A stretch of DNA of 64,000 nt from an uncultured Clostridia bacterium (lineage in GTDB: Bacteria > Bacillota > Clostridia > Oscillospirales > CAG-272): positions 97,690-161,689 of the forward strand of contig CANRMP010000006.1 in NCBI GenBank assembly GCA_947631765.1. The letters run 5' to 3'. Made by a program: the position numbers and the translations under genes. Shown here piece by piece: positions 18,796 to 27,700 of this stretch (positions within the stretch are counted from its first letter, which is position 1; every line of letters begins with the position of its first letter). The notes beneath the pieces are model-generated. The model worked only from the letters and a program-made list of their open reading frames with translations. It ran no database searches and was not told the origin of the DNA.

Positions 18796-19998
18796 ATGAA
18801 CTATTTTAATTTTAGACTTGCATTTAATCCGATCGATTGGATTCTCGAGCTTTTCGGAAAGCTGCTTGCTTTCTTTAATGATATAACGGGCTCCTATATG
18901 GTCGCAATTTTGCTGTTTGCCGTACTGGCGAAAATTATTTTGTTTCCCTTTTCGATAAAACAGCAAAAATCAATGATAAAACAGGCAAAGCTCCGCCCGA
19001 AGGAACAGGCAATCAGAAATAAATACAAGGGCAGGACAGATCAGGTATCTCAAAACAAAATGAGAGAGGAGATACTTGAAATGCAGCAGAGCGAGGGCTT
19101 TTCGCCGTTTGGCGGTTGCCTGCCGCTGCTTCTTCAATTTCCTATTATTATAGGTCTTTATCAGATAATCAGAAACCCGCTGAGATATATTTGCGGACTT
19201 TCCTCCGAGACGGTAAATAGCATTAAAGAGGCTATTATTTCGCTTAAGGACAGCCTTAAATACAGCGGTACAATTGCCGACAGCGCGGCAAGGATTGATG
19301 AGCTCCAATGCGTTACAATACTCAAAGATAATTTTGACAGCATTAATGCCAAAGTCGAAAACGGTATCGGCATTGGCGTTGACAATCTGCCGAACTTCAA
19401 ATTTTTCGGCTTTGACCTCTCCGTGGTACCGGGAAATTCCCTGCTCTCTTTCTATATTCTCGTTCCGGTGCTCACCTTTGTCATTCTCTATTTCAGCATG
19501 AAGCTCACAAGAAAGCTTTCTTACCAGCCGATTCAGGACGATCAGCAGAACATGGGCTGTTCAACGAAAATAATGGACTTCACCATGCCGCTTATGAGTA
19601 CGTGGATCGCATTTATCGTTCCTTCCCTGCTCGGCGTTTACTGGATGTTTAACAACATTTTGGGCGTTCTTCAATCTTTGCTGCTTAAGAAAATGTATCC
19701 TTTGCCGGTCTTCACCGAAGAAGATTTTAAGGCGGCGGAACGCGAATATAAGGGTAAAAAGCCTCTTAACTCCGGGGATGACCCGAGAGTGGACAAAAAT
19801 AAAAAATACGTCTCTCTCCATCACATCGATGATGAGGATTATGACGAAAAAGGCAATTATATCGGCTCCCCCGAAATCCCCGAGAAGAAAGACGCAAACA
19901 AAGATAAATCGCCGGCAAATACCGGAAAGAGCAAACCGCGCCTTTCGGACAAGGCTCCCGAGCTTAAAGAAGATGATCCTCACGGTAAAAAGAAATAA
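18796..19998 (+). CDS. yidC: Membrane protein insertase YidC/SpoIIIJ
   Basis: Oxa1-family insertase. Hydrophobic segments are seen near residues 33-55, 105-122, 216-235 and 258-290, with the conserved cytoplasmic charged loop (SIKQQKSMIKQAKLRPK) between the first two. The usual Gram-positive lipoprotein signal is missing: translation starts directly at the first core helix, as in many Clostridia. A polar insert of about 90 residues sits between the second and third core helices, and the last 90 residues are a charged tail. Followed by khpB, as usual. Confidence 0.93.
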   Translation: MNYFNFRLAFNPIDWILELFGKLLAFFNDITGSYMVAILLFAVLAKIILFPFSIKQQKSMIKQAKLRPKEQAIRNKYKGRTDQVSQNKMREEILEMQQSEGFSPFGGCLPLLLQFPIIIGLYQIIRNPLRYICGLSSETVNSIKEAIISLKDSLKYSGTIADSAARIDELQCVTILKDNFDSINAKVENGIGIGVDNLPNFKFFGFDLSVVPGNSLLSFYILVPVLTFVILYFSMKLTRKLSYQPIQDDQQNMGCSTKIMDFTMPLMSTWIAFIVPSLLGVYWMFNNILGVLQSLLLKKMYPLPVFTEEDFKAAEREYKGKKPLNSGDDPRVDKNKKYVSLHHIDDEDYDEKGNYIGSPEIPEKKDANKDKSPANTGKSKPRLSDKAPELKEDDPHGKKK

Positions 19999-20050
19999 AG
20001 CTTGTTAATTAGTTAAATTGTTAAACTGTTTGAAAGAAGGATATTTTAAA

Positions 20051-20689
20051 ATGAAAAAGGAAATAGAAGTCAGCGCAAAAACCATTGAAGCCGCAATAGA
20101 AAAGGGCGCGGCGTCCATTGGTGTTGATGTAAGCCTTGTAAAAAGTGAGGTTATAACCGAGCCGAAAAAAGGCTTTTTGGGTATTGGAGAAATTCCGGCA
20201 AGAGTTAAGGTCATTTATGAGCCTTCTCCCAAGGCAATCGCGCTCTCCTTTGTGAAAACCCTTATTGAAAATATGGGTATCGACGCCTCTGTCACTCTTG
20301 TGGAAAATGAAAACGGCGTCACAATAAACGTAAATGGCGGAAACTGCTCCTCCCTTATCGGGCATCACGGCGAAACGCTTGACCAGCTTCAATACCTTGT
20401 GAGCCTTGCGGCTAACAAGGACAAGGATGAAGAACACGGCAACGACTACACTAAAATTACCGTCGACGTCGAAGATTACAGGGCAAAAAGAGAAGCAACC
20501 CTCCGCTCCCTTGCAAGACGCATGGCGTCAAAAGTACTTAAATATAAGAAAAACGTCGCCCTTGAGCCGATGAGCGCTTACGAAAGAAGAATTATTCATT
20601 CCGAAATTCAAAATATCGAGGGCGTTACCACAAACAGCGTCGGTCAGGAAAATAACCGCAGAGTTATAATTATCTACGAACGCAAATAA
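20051..20689 (+). CDS. khpB: RNA-binding protein KhpB/Jag
   Basis: The start is taken at ATG 20051 (MKKEIEVSAKTIEAAI), the Jag N-terminal pattern; the upstream extension to 20018 lacks it. The 212 residues hold a Jag-N domain (GFLGIGE near residue 43), a KH domain (NCSSLIGHHGETLDQLQYLV) and an R3H domain with the R-x3-H pair in ERRIIH. In Firmicutes it binds RNA with KhpA and influences cell elongation and division. It lies 52 nt after yidC. Confidence 0.92.
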   Translation: MKKEIEVSAKTIEAAIEKGAASIGVDVSLVKSEVITEPKKGFLGIGEIPARVKVIYEPSPKAIALSFVKTLIENMGIDASVTLVENENGVTINVNGGNCSSLIGHHGETLDQLQYLVSLAANKDKDEEHGNDYTKITVDVEDYRAKREATLRSLARRMASKVLKYKKNVALEPMSAYERRIIHSEIQNIEGVTTNSVGQENNRRVIIIYERK

Positions 20690-20781
20690 AATATTATCGG
20701 TATAGTACTTATAAATACAATTCTAAGTGAAATTCAATTTGCCCCATCGCAGCTTGATTTAAATTCACGAAAGGAAAAACC

Positions 20782-21387
20782 ATGGCGTACAACATTTTAA
20801 CTGTAAGCAGAGAGTTCGGCAGCGGCGGACACAGCATCGCCAAAGAAGTGGCAAACAGACTCGGTATTCCCTTCTATGATCGGGAAATCGTAGATAAAAT
20901 AGCGCTTGAAACCGGTTTTTCTCCTGAATTTATCGTGGAGGAAAGCGAGTACGCTAAAAGCAGAAGTATTTTTGCCTACGCCTTCTCCTTTAAGGGTACC
21001 CCCGGAGTGATGGGCGGTCTCTCCCCTTGGGATTATCTCTGGACAGTTCAGAAAAAAGTAATACTTGAGGTCGCTCAAAAGGGTCCCTGCGTAATAATCG
21101 GTCGCTGCGCAGACCATATCCTAAAGGACCGCACCGACGTACTCCACGTCTTTATCCACGCCGATAAGGAATATAGGGCGCAAAGAATTGTCGCCCTTTA
21201 CGGCGAAACCGATAAGCCCGCTATTAAAAGACTTGAGGAAAAAGATGGAAAAAGAAGCTACCACTACAGACATTTTACCGATAAAGTCTGGGGTATGTCC
21301 CAAAATTACCACCTCAGCCTCGATTCCCACGTCATGGGCGAAAAGAGATGCGTCGACCTTATCGTCGACCTGATGCAAGGTAAATAA
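20782..21387 (+). CDS. Cytidylate-kinase-like family protein
   Basis: 201 residues of the AAA_26/cytidylate-kinase-like family. The P-loop region is SREFGSGGHSIAKEVANRLG, followed by PFYDREIV, the CMP-kinase lid and substrate pattern. VIIGRCADHIL is the typical IGRGAD-type motif. True Cmk is usually about 220 residues with a different insert, so the substrate here is not certain. It occupies the place where mnmE normally follows khpB. Confidence 0.8.
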   Translation: MAYNILTVSREFGSGGHSIAKEVANRLGIPFYDREIVDKIALETGFSPEFIVEESEYAKSRSIFAYAFSFKGTPGVMGGLSPWDYLWTVQKKVILEVAQKGPCVIIGRCADHILKDRTDVLHVFIHADKEYRAQRIVALYGETDKPAIKRLEEKDGKRSYHYRHFTDKVWGMSQNYHLSLDSHVMGEKRCVDLIVDLMQGK

Positions 21388-21403
21388 TTTGCCCTCATTC
21401 CCA

Positions 21404-21446
21404 CCCCCGCCGAAAGAGCGTCTGACGTTCTGACACGGGGGTTTTT
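21404..21446 (+). terminator. Terminator after the cytidylate-kinase-like gene
   Basis: CCCCCG ... CGGGGG arms enclosing a second small palindrome (GCGTCTGACGTTC), then GTTTTTCTTT. It begins 16 nt after the stop codon and closes the rpmH-side plus-strand gene group. Confidence 0.6.
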
Positions 21447-21478
21447 CTTTGCGGCGGCGCTGATTGGGAGACGGGGGC

Positions 21479-21541
21479 TTTCGCCGCTGCGGCGGCGACG
21501 GGGGCTTTGCCCCTCGACCCCACCGGCTTTTGAAAAGCCGG
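21479..21541 (-). repeat. Three-hairpin structured repeat, copy 1
   Basis: Near-perfect inverted copy of 22107-22168 (one extra G in 63 nt). Read on the minus strand the unit is CCGGCTTTT(C)AAAAGCCGG, then GGGGTCGA, then the hairpin GGGGC-AAA-GCCCC, then CGTCG and the hairpin CGCCGC-CGCA-GCGGCG, then AAA. It forms three consecutive hairpins and has no ORF. Confidence 0.75.
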
Positions 21542-21676
21542 GGAAACCTTGAATGGGTTTAATAAAGCTTGCGTACGGTCAAAAGGGCGCGTCGGCTGTA
21601 AAAACGACGCTGAATTTGAGATAAATATAAGTTAAATCGGTTTTTCGCTTTCCCGCCTTTGCGCCCTTTTGGACCA

Positions 21677-21698
21677 CTCTGCCGAGCTATCGGCAGAG
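21677..21698. repeat. CTCTGCCG hairpin
   Basis: CTCTGCCG-AGCTAT-CGGCAGAG, 8-bp perfect stem, no T-run. A hairpin with the same 8-bp stem core lies at 55322-55348, also beside a copy of the structured repeat. The 911-nt gap from 21388 to 22298 contains these hairpins, two repeat copies and a long palindrome, but no convincing gene. Confidence 0.5.
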
Positions 21699-21971
21699 CG
21701 TTTCACGTATCTGTCTTGAAATACGCGCAACGTACATTAAAGGATGAAATATTGTATATTTTAGTTGTATTGATATTAAAACTGCATTATAAGCAAGGTG
21801 AAGCACATGAGGCACCTTTTTGCAGAGAGAGCAAGATTTTCGTAAGTCATATATGATGCCAAGTGGGTGAAAATCTAAAGTATCCCGCAAAAATACGGTC
21901 ATAACAAACATGTTGAGCAAAATATTCCCACAATTTGAGCTCTGCGCCGCGGGGCAAACCGAAGGTTTGCA

Positions 21972-22030
21972 GGTCGGTATATATATGCGGCGTGCAAGCT
22001 TGCTTGCAGCGGCGCGTATATATACCGACC
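21972..22030. repeat. Long imperfect palindrome
   Basis: Arms GGTCGGTATATATATGCG and CGCGTATATATACCGACC (one mismatch in 18) enclose a partly paired GCAAGCTTGCTTGC centre, giving a cruciform or RNA hairpin of about 59 nt. No T-run follows on either strand, and it is not part of any gene. Confidence 0.6.
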
Positions 22031-22106
22031 GAAGTCGTCCGAGCGAAGCAAGGAAGACCGCGGAGCTGAGCGCGAGTGCGCGCTATACGAGCGTCCGTAT
22101 GTTTTT

Positions 22107-22168
22107 CCGGCTTTTAAAAGCCGGTGGGGTCGAGGGGCAAAGCCCCCGTCGCCGCCGCAGCGGCGAAA
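22107..22168 (+). repeat. Three-hairpin structured repeat, copy 2
   Basis: Same unit as copy 1 in the opposite direction, about 570 nt away, so copies 1 and 2 form an inverted pair around the palindrome. The three hairpins are CCGGCTTTT/AAAAGCCGG, GGGGC/GCCCC and CGCCGC/GCGGCG. Confidence 0.75.
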
Positions 22169-22243
22169 TCCCCTATTTCTCTTATTTCTCATCTTTCTCA
22201 TATTTCACAGCTGCGAATTTCCCTACCCCATTTAAACAAATGC

Positions 22244-22284
22244 GGCAAAAAAGAACTGCCCCGCTGCCATACGGCAGCGGGGCA
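22244..22284 (-). terminator. Terminator of the acd-etfB-etfA operon
   Basis: On the minus strand TGCCCCGCTGCC-GTAT-GGCAGCGGGGCA, a 12-bp perfect stem, followed by GTTCTTTTTTGC. It lies 15 nt beyond the etfA stop. Confidence 0.85.
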
Positions 22285-22298
22285 ATACTAAAAACATG

Positions 22299-23294
22299 TC
22301 AATTCTTTTTTTCTTTCACAGCCTTAATCATAGCGGGGACGACTTCCATGACGTCGCCGACGATTCTATAGTCGGCTATTTTAAAGATAGGGGCGTTAGG
22401 GTCGGTATTGATAGCGACTATAGTATCTGAGCCGGACATACCGACGATATGCTGAAGGGCGCCGGAGATACCGCAAGCGATATAGAGTTTAGGGGCGACG
22501 GTTTTGCCTGTTTGTCCCACCTGATATGCCGAGGGGAGCCAGCCGGCGTCGACTGCGGCGCGCGACGCGGCGACCGAGCCGCCGAGCGCGTCGGCAAGCT
22601 CGCGGAGCATTCCGAAATTTTCGGGTTTTTTCATACCGCGTCCGCCTGAGACGATTATTTCCGCTTCTTCGAGATTGATTTGTTCGGTAACCTCTTTAAC
22701 GCGTTCCAAGAGCGAGACGCGGATTTTTTCGGGGTCGATATGGATATTTTCTTTAATTATTTCGCCGGTGCGGCCTTCGTCAAAGGTTCCCTTTTTGAAG
22801 GTTCCGGGGCGGACGGTTGACATTTGGGGGCGGTTATCGGGGCATATGATAGTTGCCATAAGATTGCCGCCGAAGGCGGGACGGGTGGAAAGCAGATTAC
22901 CCGTTTCGCTGTCGATGTCAAGTCCGGTACAGTCGGCGGTAAGTCCGGTTGAGAGCTTACACGCAACGCGGGGACCGAGGTCACGGCCGTTTTTTGTTGC
23001 GCCGATAAGGACTATTTCGGGCTGATATTTTTTGATAAGCTCGTTTACGGCGTAGCTTGAGGCGTCGGAATTATAATTTCTGTATTCCTCGCCTTCGACA
23101 AGGATAGCGGCATCTGCGCCGTAAGCTATTGCGTTTTTGGCGACTTTTTCGACATTTTCGCCGAGAATTACAGCAACAAGACTGCCGCCGAGCTTATTTG
23201 CAAGCGCCTTTCCGGGAGTGAGAAGCTCGTAGCCGACGCTTTTGGCGTTGCCCTCTTCCGTTTCAATATATACCCAAAGACTTTTAGTCTGCAT
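22299..23294 (-). CDS. etfA: Electron transfer flavoprotein subunit alpha
   Basis: FAD-carrying Etf subunit that takes electrons from, or bifurcates to, acyl-CoA dehydrogenase. The C-terminal FAD domain shows SGGRGMKKPENF, then AAVDAGWLPSAYQVGQTGKT and ACGISGALQHIVGMSGSDTIV, the standard alpha signature. Length 331, typical. It follows etfB by 12 nt. Whether the complex bifurcates to ferredoxin cannot be told from the sequence by eye. Confidence 0.95.
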   Translation of the reverse strand: MQTKSLWVYIETEEGNAKSVGYELLTPGKALANKLGGSLVAVILGENVEKVAKNAIAYGADAAILVEGEEYRNYNSDASSYAVNELIKKYQPEIVLIGATKNGRDLGPRVACKLSTGLTADCTGLDIDSETGNLLSTRPAFGGNLMATIICPDNRPQMSTVRPGTFKKGTFDEGRTGEIIKENIHIDPEKIRVSLLERVKEVTEQINLEEAEIIVSGGRGMKKPENFGMLRELADALGGSVAASRAAVDAGWLPSAYQVGQTGKTVAPKLYIACGISGALQHIVGMSGSDTIVAINTDPNAPIFKIADYRIVGDVMEVVPAMIKAVKEKKN

Positions 23295-23306
23295 AGCTCG
23301 TCCTCC

Positions 23307-24110
23307 TCATTTCAGAATGCCGGCGTCAAACAGAAGACCGACGAGCTGTGCGCCTGCCGCTGACCCTTCCACGCCGGAAATTGTTTGTCCGTTTTTCTGC
23401 ACTTCTGCGGTATAGGTGGATTTCACCTTTGTGGGGGAGCCTTTGAGTCCCCTTCTGTTTTCGTCGACAATAACCTCTGCGGAAGTCAGAGTGGGAATTG
23501 TCGCCTTTCTTGCCGCCAGTTTGCTTTTAATTGAGGGATAGCGCGGCTCATACGGGGTTTTTTCAACCGTTACAACCGCCGGAAATTTTGCGGCGACTAT
23601 GTCATAGCCCTCATCGCTTTCGCGCCTTACCTTTATGGTGTCGCCCTCCACCTGCGATTCATAAGCGTAGGTAATGAGCGCTCTGTCAAGGTGTTCGGAA
23701 ATTTCAGGACCAACCTGCCCGGTATCCCCGTCGATTGCCTGTTTTCCGCAGAAAATAAGATCGAACGGAGAGCCGTTTTTCTCTTCCAAAAGCTTTATTG
23801 CAGTTGAGATAATACAGCTTGTGGCAAGGGTGTCGGAGCCTCCGAACACTCTGTCACTTATAAGATATGCTTCGTCGGCGCCGACTCCGAGACATTCTCT
23901 GAGGGTGTCCTTTGCCATTTCGGGACCCATGGAAAGCACGGTGATTTTTCCGCCTGTTTTGTCCTTGATTCTTGCCGCCATTTCGAGCGCGTAGCCGTCA
24001 TACGGGTTGACAATTGAGGGAACTCCGGTGCGGATAAGCGTGTGCTTTATAGGGTCGATTTTAATTGAGGTGGTATCGGGAACCTGTTTTACACAAACGA
24101 GTATATTCAT
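23307..24110 (-). CDS. etfB: Electron transfer flavoprotein subunit beta
   Basis: AMP/FAD-binding Etf subunit. The start at ATG 24110 gives the family N-terminus MNILVCVKQVPDTT, with AAGGAA upstream at proper spacing; a TTG two codons earlier is too close to it. The NPYDGYALEMAARIKD segment and the C-terminal VEKTPYEPRYPSIKSKLAARKA recognition loop are clear. 267 residues. It sits 15 nt after the acyl-CoA dehydrogenase gene. Confidence 0.95.
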   Translation of the reverse strand: MNILVCVKQVPDTTSIKIDPIKHTLIRTGVPSIVNPYDGYALEMAARIKDKTGGKITVLSMGPEMAKDTLRECLGVGADEAYLISDRVFGGSDTLATSCIISTAIKLLEEKNGSPFDLIFCGKQAIDGDTGQVGPEISEHLDRALITYAYESQVEGDTIKVRRESDEGYDIVAAKFPAVVTVEKTPYEPRYPSIKSKLAARKATIPTLTSAEVIVDENRRGLKGSPTKVKSTYTAEVQKNGQTISGVEGSAAGAQLVGLLFDAGILK

Positions 24111-24125
24111 AAGCAATATTCCTTA

Positions 24126-25262
24126 TCAGTATTTCTTCAAAAGGCAGCCGGCGATAACGCCTCTTTGTATCTGATTGGTGCCCTCATAGATTTGAAGGAT
24201 TTTTGCGTCGCGCACCAGCTTTTCAAGGGGATATTCTTTCATATAGCCGTAGCCGCCGAGCACCTGCAGTCCGTCTATAGCGCACTTCATTGCGGTGTCG
24301 GAGCCTTTGGTTTTTGCAATTGCCGACTCCATTTTGTAAGGCGCGCCCGCGTCGATAAGCTCGCCCGCATGGAGGTAAGCCTGTCTTGCACATTCGATTT
24401 CTATTGCCATGTCGGCAAGTATGTGCTGAACTGCCTGGAAGTTTGCGACAGGCTGTCCGAACTGTACGCGCTGTTTTGCGTATTTTGTGGCTTCCTCAAG
24501 CGCTCTTTGAGCAATGCCCACGCCGAAAGCGCCGACGCCCGCGCGGGAGTGGTCAAGAGTTTCCATAATGATTTTGAAGCCGCGGTTAAGCTTGCCAAGC
24601 AGATGATCCTTCGGCACGCGCACGTGATCAAATATGACCTCGGTGGTGTTAGAGAGCCTCATTCCCATCTTGTCCTCTTCTTTTCCGATAGAAACGCCCT
24701 CGCGGTCGCGCTCGACAATGAAAGCGGAAAGCCCCAAAACGCCCTTTTTGGGATCGGTCACGGCAAGAACCGTATAAATTCCGGCAATTCCCCCGTTGGA
24801 AATAAAGCATTTTGTTCCGTTTATGATATAATCATCCCCGTCGGGTACAGCGGTGGTCTGAACTCCGCCCGCATCAGAGCCCGCGTTTGGCTCGGTGAGA
24901 CAGAAAGCGGCGTACTTTTTCTCGGTAAGGGTGTCAAACCACAGCTTTTTCTGCTCATCGGTTCCGGCAATAAGAACCGGATAGGTCGCAAGGCAGTTGC
25001 CGAACAGTGTGGTGGCAATACCGAGGTCGCCTCTGGCGATTTCTTCCGAAAGAGTTAAAAACGCAACGTTTGAAAGTCCGGCGCCGCCGAACTCCTCGGG
25101 CTGGCAGAGACAGCCAAGTCCCATTTCATCTATCGCTATGTCAAGAATCGGAGCTGCAAATTCGTTCTTTTTTTCGTATTTGGGAGCGTTTGGAATGATT
25201 TCGTTGTTCACAAATTCCCGCACCATGTCACGAAGCTCTAAGGTTTCTTCATCAAGTATCAT
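24126..25262 (-). CDS. Acyl-CoA dehydrogenase, probably butyryl-CoA dehydrogenase
   Basis: FAD enzyme of the acyl-CoA dehydrogenase superfamily. The start at 25262 (MILDEETLELRDMVREF) follows AAAGGAA; the longer frame to 25313 reads into the leader. 378 residues, normal. The CLTEPNAGSDAGG motif lies near the FAD and substrate pocket, and QIYEGTNQIQRGVI holds the catalytic Glu in the short-chain position. The operon with etfB and etfA is the layout of the clostridial Bcd/Etf complex that makes butyryl-CoA. However, the rest of the pathway (thl, hbd, crt) is not in the window, so the chain length is inferred. Confidence 0.88.
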   Translation of the reverse strand: MILDEETLELRDMVREFVNNEIIPNAPKYEKKNEFAAPILDIAIDEMGLGCLCQPEEFGGAGLSNVAFLTLSEEIARGDLGIATTLFGNCLATYPVLIAGTDEQKKLWFDTLTEKKYAAFCLTEPNAGSDAGGVQTTAVPDGDDYIINGTKCFISNGGIAGIYTVLAVTDPKKGVLGLSAFIVERDREGVSIGKEEDKMGMRLSNTTEVIFDHVRVPKDHLLGKLNRGFKIIMETLDHSRAGVGAFGVGIAQRALEEATKYAKQRVQFGQPVANFQAVQHILADMAIEIECARQAYLHAGELIDAGAPYKMESAIAKTKGSDTAMKCAIDGLQVLGGYGYMKEYPLEKLVRDAKILQIYEGTNQIQRGVIAGCLLKKY

Positions 25263-25346
25263 GATCTGTATTCCTTTCGTTTTTACAATTAACCAAGCGC
25301 CATGCAAGCACATAAACAGGCAGTTGTACTTATACTGTTAAATTAA

Positions 25347-25375
25347 ATTATAACATCCGTACCGTGCTTTGTCAA
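25347..25375 (-). promoter_or_regulatory. Consensus promoter of acd-etfB-etfA
   Basis: Perfect TTGACA-N17-TATAAT on the minus strand, about 85 nt before the acd start. The perfect hexamers suggest strong constitutive transcription of this operon. Confidence 0.85.
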
Positions 25376-25463
25376 GTGACAGTTTCTTGCCGTATGTCGC
25401 GGTGCTGCCGGTATACGTGCAGCAGTACCCTTTTTGGACTACCCTTCTTTTTGGGGAGAGTGT

Positions 25464-26741
25464 TTATTTAATAATATTTGTTCCGAGATATTTAACAAGG
25501 CAGTCGGGAATATTCACCGAGCCGTCGGCATTCTGATTTTGTTCCACAAGGGCGGGAAGAATGCGGCTTGTGGCAAGCCCCGAGCCGTTTAATGTGTGAA
25601 CGTAGTCGATAGAGCCGTCGGCGCGGCGCACTCTTATCATGCCGCGGCGCGCCTGATAGTCGCGGGCGTTTGAAACGGAGGAAACCTCCTTGTACCCGTC
25701 CATTGAGGGAATGCTTATCTCGATATCATAAGTTCTTGCCATGGAGGCGGAGCAGTCCTCGGCGGCAAGCTTTACGGTTCTGAAATGGAAGCCCAGACCT
25801 TTGACCAGGTTTTCAGCGTTGGCGACAAGCTCTTCAAAGGCTTCGTCGCTCTTTTCGGGGAGAGTGTATTGGACCATTTCGACCTTGTTGAACTGGTGTC
25901 CTCTGACCATTCCGCGTTCATCGGCGCGGTAGGATCCCGCTTCCCTTCTAAAGCAGGGAGTATAGCTGAAATATTTTTTCGGAAGCTCGCTCTCGTTTAA
26001 TATTTCGTCGCGGTGGAGCGACACAAGTGCTGTTTCGGCGGTGGGAAGCATGAAACGGCGGCGCTCGTCCTCGGCGGTCTCGAGCCAGTACACCTCATCC
26101 TTGAATTTCGGGAACTGACCCGCGGTAAGCCCGCACTCATAGCCCAGCATGTGAGGAACAAGCATAAAGGTGTAGCCGTTTGAGATGTGAAAATCTATAA
26201 AATAGTTCAAAATTGCCCATTCAAGGCGCGCGCCCATGCCGCTGTAAATCCAATATCCGTTTCCGGAGAGCTTAGCGCCCCGCTTGTAGTCGATAAGACC
26301 GAGATTTGTGCAGAGATCGACGTGGTTTTTGGGCTCAAAATCAAAGGTTCGGGGCTCGCCGAAATATCTTAAAGGCTGGTTGTTTTCTTTTCCGCCTGCC
26401 AAAAGGTCTCTGTCGGGCAGGTTGGGCAATGAGAGCATTAAGTTATTTAGCTCTTCTTCTACCTCTTTGAGCTTTTTGTCGTTTTCATCGATAATAGCGC
26501 CGATTTCCTTCATACGGGAAAAAATTTCGGCGGTATCCTTCCCTTCTTTTTTATAGGCGGGTATGAGCTTTGAGACCTTGTTTTTCTCGGCTTTTAGCCC
26601 CTCGGTGCTTTTGATGAGATCGCGCCGCTCGCCGTCAAGCGTATTTATGCGGCTTATCTCCTCTGCGGCATCCTTCCCTTTCTTTTTGAGCCGCTCGATA
26701 ACTTCTTCGGGATTTTCACGTATATATTTGATGTCTATCAT
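25464..26741 (-). CDS. serS: Seryl-tRNA synthetase
   Basis: Class II synthetase. The N-terminus MIDIKYIRENPEEVIERLKKKG leads into the long tRNA-binding coiled coil (residues about 25-105). Motif 2 is FRREAGSYRADERGMVRGHQF and motif 3 is NGSGLATSRILPALVEQ. 425 residues. It starts 42 nt after parB and may be read from the par transcript; no T-box was seen. Confidence 0.96.
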   Translation of the reverse strand: MIDIKYIRENPEEVIERLKKKGKDAAEEISRINTLDGERRDLIKSTEGLKAEKNKVSKLIPAYKKEGKDTAEIFSRMKEIGAIIDENDKKLKEVEEELNNLMLSLPNLPDRDLLAGGKENNQPLRYFGEPRTFDFEPKNHVDLCTNLGLIDYKRGAKLSGNGYWIYSGMGARLEWAILNYFIDFHISNGYTFMLVPHMLGYECGLTAGQFPKFKDEVYWLETAEDERRRFMLPTAETALVSLHRDEILNESELPKKYFSYTPCFRREAGSYRADERGMVRGHQFNKVEMVQYTLPEKSDEAFEELVANAENLVKGLGFHFRTVKLAAEDCSASMARTYDIEISIPSMDGYKEVSSVSNARDYQARRGMIRVRRADGSIDYVHTLNGSGLATSRILPALVEQNQNADGSVNIPDCLVKYLGTNIIK

Positions 26742-26783
26742 TTTTTCTCTCCTTAGATATTGATATATTGTTAATATTTGGTA

Positions 26784-27668
26784 TTATGTTTCATCATCGA
26801 AAATTTCCTTACCGAAAAAGCAGGTAAGCAGCAGTTCAAGATCGTTGTTGTCGGTGTATTCAAATTCGATTTTTTTCACTCTTCCCTTTTCGCTTATATG
26901 TACGGGTCTGCCTATTCTGTTACGGATTTTCTTTTCAAGGGCTATCCGGTAGTCAACGCTTATAACGCGGGAAGGTACCGGAGGAATATCTTTTTTAAGA
27001 TTTATACTTTTTGCAAGCGCCTCGGTCTGACGTACCGAAAGTCCTTTTTCTATAACCGTGTTGGCGGCGGATATCATCTTTTCCCTGTCCTTTATGGCAA
27101 GAAGCGCGCGCGCATGACCGGCGGAGAGCTTTGTTTGCTTGACAAGAGCCAAAAGCTCGTCCGGAAGATCAAGAAGGCGCATTGTATTTGCTACTGCACT
27201 GCGGCTTTTTGAAACGCGCTCCGCAAGCTCCTCCTGCGTCAGCCCGTATTGGTCGATAAGCTCCATGTAAGCGCTCGCTTCCTCAATCGGGTCAAGGTCC
27301 TGCCGCTGAATATTTTCAATAAGTGAGAGCTCGGCGGTTTTTTTGTCGTCCGCTTCGATTATTATAACCGGAATTTCGATAAGGTTAGCCATTTTTGCGG
27401 CTCTCCAGCGCCTTTCTCCGGCAATAATTTCATAAAGCCCCGCGCCAGCCGCTCTGACTATTATCGGCTGTATAACGCCGTGCTTTTTTATCGACTCGGA
27501 AAGCTCAATAAGGCTTTCGTCTTCAAAGGTCTTTCTCGGCTGTTTGCTTCGGGGTTGGATTTCGGATATTTTCAGTTCTGTAAAAGGGCTGTCTTTTTGC
27601 TCGGCATCATTATCGTACATGAGATCAAGATAGCCTTTTCCAAGTCCGGTGTTTTTTGATTTGCCCAT
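26784..27668 (-). CDS. parB: Chromosome partitioning protein ParB (Spo0J)
   Basis: CTP-dependent DNA clamp that loads at parS and recruits SMC. The N-domain has the CTP motif GERRWRAAKMA, the central HTH is in QEELAERVSKSRSAVANTMRLL, and a C-terminal dimer domain follows. 294 residues. It lies 32 nt after parA, and two parS sites lie upstream of parA, so the cluster probably nucleates its own partition complex. Confidence 0.95.
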   Translation of the reverse strand: MGKSKNTGLGKGYLDLMYDNDAEQKDSPFTELKISEIQPRSKQPRKTFEDESLIELSESIKKHGVIQPIIVRAAGAGLYEIIAGERRWRAAKMANLIEIPVIIIEADDKKTAELSLIENIQRQDLDPIEEASAYMELIDQYGLTQEELAERVSKSRSAVANTMRLLDLPDELLALVKQTKLSAGHARALLAIKDREKMISAANTVIEKGLSVRQTEALAKSINLKKDIPPVPSRVISVDYRIALEKKIRNRIGRPVHISEKGRVKKIEFEYTDNNDLELLLTCFFGKEIFDDET

Positions 27669-27700
27669 ATATTTTCCTTTCCTTTGCGGTTTTCGGTAAG

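Noticed and set aside
21659..21856. 65-residue plus-strand ORF in the repeat-rich gap
   Set aside because: It overlaps hairpins, has no ribosome site and its product shows no family pattern; an opposite-strand ORF of similar length covers the same DNA.
26742..26783. T-box upstream of serS, and likewise of asnS and asnA
   Set aside because: The gaps are too short and no T-box core sequence was seen.
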